A stretch of 64,000 nucleotides of DNA from Flammula alnicola (Eukaryota > Basidiomycota > Agaricomycetes > Agaricales > Strophariaceae). Below are positions 59,793-64,000 of the stretch, in pieces. The notes under the pieces are model-generated. The model was not told the DNA's origin, ran no database searches, and saw only the letters and a list, made by a program, of their open reading frames with translations. The stretch's first letter is position 1. Every line of letters begins with the position of its first letter. The DNA is taken from assembly GCA_015499995.1 (NCBI GenBank), contig JADNRV010000204.1, forward strand, positions 23,555-87,554, read 5' to 3'. A program made the translations under genes and the position numbers.

Positions 59793-61232
59793 ATTTAGAA
59801 TTTGGCCATTATCGACAGCGTTCTGGGAACATTCACATCATTCAATCGCGTTCGAAATTTTGTACATGGATAAGTAAAGTAAATATGGCATTGGGAGTAG
59901 GGGCGGCTACAAATTTTGTGTGTAATTATAAAAAATCATGGCAATAGGAATATTTTGGGATTTCTCTCTATCTGCGTAGCACTGAAATTTCGGAAGTAGG
60001 AGGATTCTCCGATACGTACCTATTGGGCTGCAATGAAGATCATACGGCATTTTGCTTCTCGAAAATATCGGAGGTCGATCAGGAGCCTTCTAGGGAGTAC
60101 CTTCGAAACTGCTGCAAAGATTGTCGCAAGTTTAAGAAGATTCCTGGACTGCGTTCTCAGAAACAACTTCCAGCTCATCAAGGGAGATCTAGAGGAAGAT
60201 CAGGGATTGCATGCAATCCAGTTCTTGGAATAAATAGGGGCTCTTAATACTTCCGATTGATCAAATGCTCGCGGATTACATAACGCGCCAACCATTGGCT
60301 TGAACTTGAACCACCCTTGCCACACCCATTCTTGTTTCTCCAACCCTGTGTAATCCACCAATCATGTCTCTTCCCGAGCTCTGCAATTGAAATTTAGCGA
60401 GACTGTATACTTAGTCTATTTGACTATCTCAGCGCGTGCGCCGCAACTACTTATAGCGACCCTTACCAGCCGTTACGGGCCCTTACCCTTGAATTTTGAA
60501 CTTCGAATCAGATTCTTGCCATCTCTGTTTGTTACCTCAGAGCTTCAAGCTTCGAGTTTCATTACTCAGGTATGGGCCCGAGTAATCTTTCAGAAGCTTT
60601 TCTATTTCATGATGCTAACTTTCCGATAGGAAGGACAACTGGAGCAGACATATGAGCACAATTTGAGGTCGAAAATAACCACATCTCCACGCCTGTTCTC
60701 GGCTGTAAAACCGCCGTCGCTTCTGTGGTGTAAGGTAAATGTAAACGCCGCCTTTGAGTGGGGAAGCCAGTTACCCCACATCACACGATGATAGCAGCTG
60801 ACCTGCTGTGTAACGATTGGTTATTCCACGTCTGTTATGGACCATTGTGAGTGTACATTCTTAGGCTAAACCTTGATTTACCGCCTGACCTTCGATTCGT
60901 GTCAGTAATTGAGGATGCATGCGTTGTTTACAGCGCGATAAGTTATGCCTGAAGAACATTGCTCCCGCTGGTCGTCGTCAGTCAAAGACGGGCAACCTCC
61001 AAGACGAATATGCAGTTTGTTCCCCATTGTTATGACCGTACCTCTGGTAGCTACTCACAAGCTACCCCAGGTTACTTGGCCTACGTCCTAGCTCCGCAAA
61101 GAAGCGATTTGAACTGCTCATCCATGTGAGAGCCCCGGATATGGAGTACTGAAGGTTGACGTCGGCTCGATAAATACTTTTCATCATTGCCTTGTTTTAC
61201 TCCAATCCTTTCTCCACAGAGTACAACCCAGC
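59793..61232. other. Intergenic between GMC genes
   Basis: About 1.4 kb without a supported gene. It ends in the promoter of the second GMC gene, including the shared TCGATAAATAC at 61167-61177. Confidence 0.45.
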
Positions 61233-63981
61233 ATGTCCAATGTTCAAGAAATCGATGTCTACGACATAATCTTTGCAGGCGGTGCGTCGAACTTTGCTCA
61301 AGAAGATATTCATCTAATAATGATATTTTTAAACCCTGTTGTAGGAGGTGCCTCCGCCTGCATTACGGCAGGTCGTCTTGCAGCAGCGGACCCCACCTTG
61401 AAGATACTTGTAAAAATATATGTCGAAGCCTATCTCTGCATTTACACTGACTTTAGGCCTCATAGATCGTGGAGGCTGGACCACACACGCGCGAATTGCA
61501 AGACCACATACAGCCGGCCCGTTACTTCGCCAGCTTAGCTCTTCCCAAGGAGACCTACACGTTCCACAAGAGCAAGCCAAGCCAGGCCTTGCTTGGTCGT
61601 TCTGTTATTGTACCAACCGGACGCGCTTTGGGTGGAGGTTCCAGTGTTAATTGTGCGTCGTTTAACTCGTTTTCATCGAACTGGTCTTGAACATCGGACA
61701 TTTTAAGTCGTTGTATATACCCGGGCCGCCGCTTCAGATTACGATGACTGGGAAACGACGTATGGCAATAAAGGCTGGGGTTCTGCCCACATCATTCCCC
61801 TTCTGAAGAAGGTTTTTATCTCACTCGAGAGTTTGTCCTTCCCGTGCTGATAACAATCGTCGTTGAAGGCAGAAACATTCCAATCAGACTCCCCCAACGA
61901 CACTCATGGAACCTCAGGTCCGATTAAAGTATCCTACGCCCCGAATTTGCACAACGTCGCAGATAATTTCTTGGAAGTCGCTGCAGCCATCGACAAAGAA
62001 CGTCCCTCCACAGACGACACCAGTTCCTTCTTTCATTCCGACAAATATGGGGTAAGACATTCCTTAAAGTATAATTGCGTAAATCTGACTTCTCACTCGG
62101 AACTTTAGCGCTGGGCAAGGTAATCCGGTCGTTGCGAACTAATAAGGGCAATGAGACTTAAGATGGACTGGATGCAGATACATAGACGGCGAAAGTGGAA
62201 GACGTTCCGATACCGCTCATCACTACGTGTATAACCAAGAAAAGAACACAAACTTGCAGGTCGTAGACAGACATAGGGTAGTTCGGGTTATCTTCGAGTG
62301 AGTGCATGCATTTCCCCTAATAATCTGGGTGACTTACAATGCCATGTACAAATCCAGAGGCAATCAAGCTGTTGGAATTGAATATGTCGACGACCTTGTG
62401 GGTAGAAAAGCGTGTGTGTAGTGTAACTACGACCAAAAACTGCTCGGGCTTCACGGCTTGTAGTTGTCTCCGCTGGTGCTTTCGGATCACCCTCTATCCT
62501 GGAGAGGTCCGGTATTGCGCGAAATCCGTCCTGGACCAAAGTGGAGTCAAGCAACTTGTCGATCTTCCAGGAGTAGGAGAGCATTACATGGGTATGAAAG
62601 ATCAAATGGAGAGACAACCTTCCTCTCATCAAACATTTTCATCTATAGATCACAACTTGATATTCCTTCCATTCGTCGCCACCGAGGACGCGGATACTCT
62701 GGACCAGATTTTCAGAGGATCAAAAGAGGAGGTATCTCGTACGTTGCTCCGACGTTTCCTAGAACGAAGGCATGCTAAAGAGGTGCTCTATTTAGCCTAT
62801 GAACAGCAGTGGTTGCAAGATGGTCAAGGTTTAATGTCCCATAAGTAAGTTTTCGGTTTTCATATTGCTTCGTACCATCGTTTCTAATCGCCAAATTGCA
62901 GCGGAATGATTGTGGAATCAGAATGAGACCAATGCTGAGGAACTGGCCAGCATGTCTCCAGAGTTCGACCAGAGGTGGAAAACCTATTTTGCCAATGCTC
63001 ATGATAAACCGGTCATGCTTTACCTGCCGCTCGCTGCGTAAGCATATTATTTTATCGTGATCGACAACGAAAGACGACCTTGTTCCAGTTATGTTGGGGC
63101 CAATCCTGCAGTACCTCGCGGCAAATATTTCAGCATCGCATACTTTTCAGTGGGTATCCAGTCGTGTGCATATGTAGCGAGCTACGGTTGATCCTAACGA
63201 CATCTTCAGGGATATCCAGTCTCTCTTGGACGAGTTCACATTACTTCTGGGTTGGATCCTTACGCGAGGCTGGACTTCGAAGCCGGTTTCCTTAACGAGT
63301 GAGCAGAAGTCGTGAACTTTTTGCTAACTATATCTAAATGCCCTTTTAGTCCTGCCGACCTGGTCATCTTGAGATGGGGTTATAAGAAGACCAGAGAGTT
63401 CGCTCGTCGCATGAAATACTTCTGTGGTGATCTCGAGCTTGGACATCCTCAGTTCAAGCCGGGCAGTAATGCGGCAACCAATCTTACTGCTTCGCCAGTA
63501 GATCTCGCTGCTCCAAACATCGTCTATACTAAAGAGGATGACGACGCGATTGATGAATACCATCGGCAGACAGGTTCGTCATCACATAGACCATGTACTG
63601 TTTAGTCTTGTGCTAATTCATTCCGTAATGTAGTTGAGACTACCTGGCATTCTGTAAGTTACCGTCGAAATTCCATATATACAGATGCATTGACATGTCG
63701 TTAGATTGAACCTGTGCCATGAAACCGCGAGAACAAGGAGGAGTCGTTGACGAGAGATTGAATGTATATGGCGTACAAGGTCTCAAAGTTGCAGGTGTGT
63801 AAAATTTGACGAATTGATTGGCCTGGATCTAGCGAACTTATGTTGCGACATATCTCAGACTGGCAGTATCACTCCCGATAACGTGGGTGCCAACACATAC
63901 AATACAGCTATCGCTATTGGCGAGAAAGCCGCCGTTATCATCGCGGAGGACCTGGGCATTAAAGGAGTTAGTGCGGCATGA
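61233..63981 (+). pseudogene. Decayed tandem paralogue of the alcohol-oxidase-like GMC gene
   Basis: Exon-by-exon match to the upstream gene: 61233-61281, 61345-61409, 61466-61652, 61708-61811, 61869-62051, 62109-62119 (11 nt), 62178-62297, 62358-62591, 62649-62738, 62796-62844, 62902-63037, 63089-63149, 63210-63298, 63350-63573 plus 63634-63653, 63705-63794, 63859-63981. Many exon sizes are identical. Lesions: exon 8 is 234 nt instead of 227 with a TAG, exon 11 is two bases short, and exon 15 is one base short right before the catalytic His region's TCAMKP. Exon 14 is split by an extra intron (63574-63633), and 224+20 equals the 244 nt of the intact gene. Motifs otherwise persist (GRALGGGSSVN, RWARYIDGESGRRSD). 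No functional full-length product is expected. Confidence 0.85.
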
Positions 63982-64000
63982 TGTGCTCGTAAAAATGAGG

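Overview
The window is nuclear DNA of a filamentous basidiomycete, most likely a plant-litter- or wood-degrading agaricomycete. The evidence is many 45-70 nt GT-AG introns, genes closely packed on both strands, and the gene content: a CBM1-bearing GH10 xylanase, alcohol-oxidase-type GMC oxidoreductases, fungal-type FunK1 kinases and adenylate-forming reductase remnants. No rRNA, tRNA or CRISPR array was recognised. Exon models were built by hand from splice consensus. For nearly every gene the summed exon length is divisible by three, which is the main internal check.

Bases 1-26,000 are ordinary housekeeping DNA. In order: a dual-specificity phosphatase (Pps1-like, 5' end not placed), a small one-span membrane protein, galactokinase (-), an Aro8-type aminotransferase with a one-base lesion, a 51-residue Cys-rich protein, a CaMKK-like protein kinase, a 915-residue tail-anchored coiled-coil protein (-), a NOPCHAP1-like box C/D snoRNP factor, a secreted Rds1-like ferritin-fold protein and a small NTF2-like protein.

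Bases 29,000-54,000 are heavily rearranged. Three GH10 xylanases lie here: xylanase A with a CBM1 (+), then B and C in tandem (-). A roughly 3.8 kb inverted repeat (31,622-35,383 and 38,648-42,449) carries a FunK1 kinase and a 3' fragment of an adenylate-forming reductase in each arm. The FunK1 copy in the left arm is broken by three one-base deletions; the right copy is intact. The loop holds V-ATPase subunit e and a HEN1-type small-RNA methyltransferase. A second inverted duplication pairs xylanase A plus a truncated 5' end of the mitochondrial Fe-S factor NUBPL/Ind1 (31,100-31,625) with intact NUBPL and xylanase B (48,111-52,035). Between them are a 10-bp-period minisatellite, a repeat-rich HMG-like gene with two in-frame TGA codons, and two mobile-element-like hypothetical genes.

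Bases 55,000-64,000 hold a PEX11-family gene, an intact alcohol-oxidase-like GMC gene and a decayed tandem paralogue. The GH10, GMC and Rds1 products suit polysaccharide and C1-alcohol or peroxide metabolism; galactokinase is the Leloir entry step.

The most unusual signal is exon structure. All three xylanases need a 2-nt internal exon to keep frame, galactokinase needs 8-nt and 16-nt exons, and both GMC genes share an 11-nt exon.
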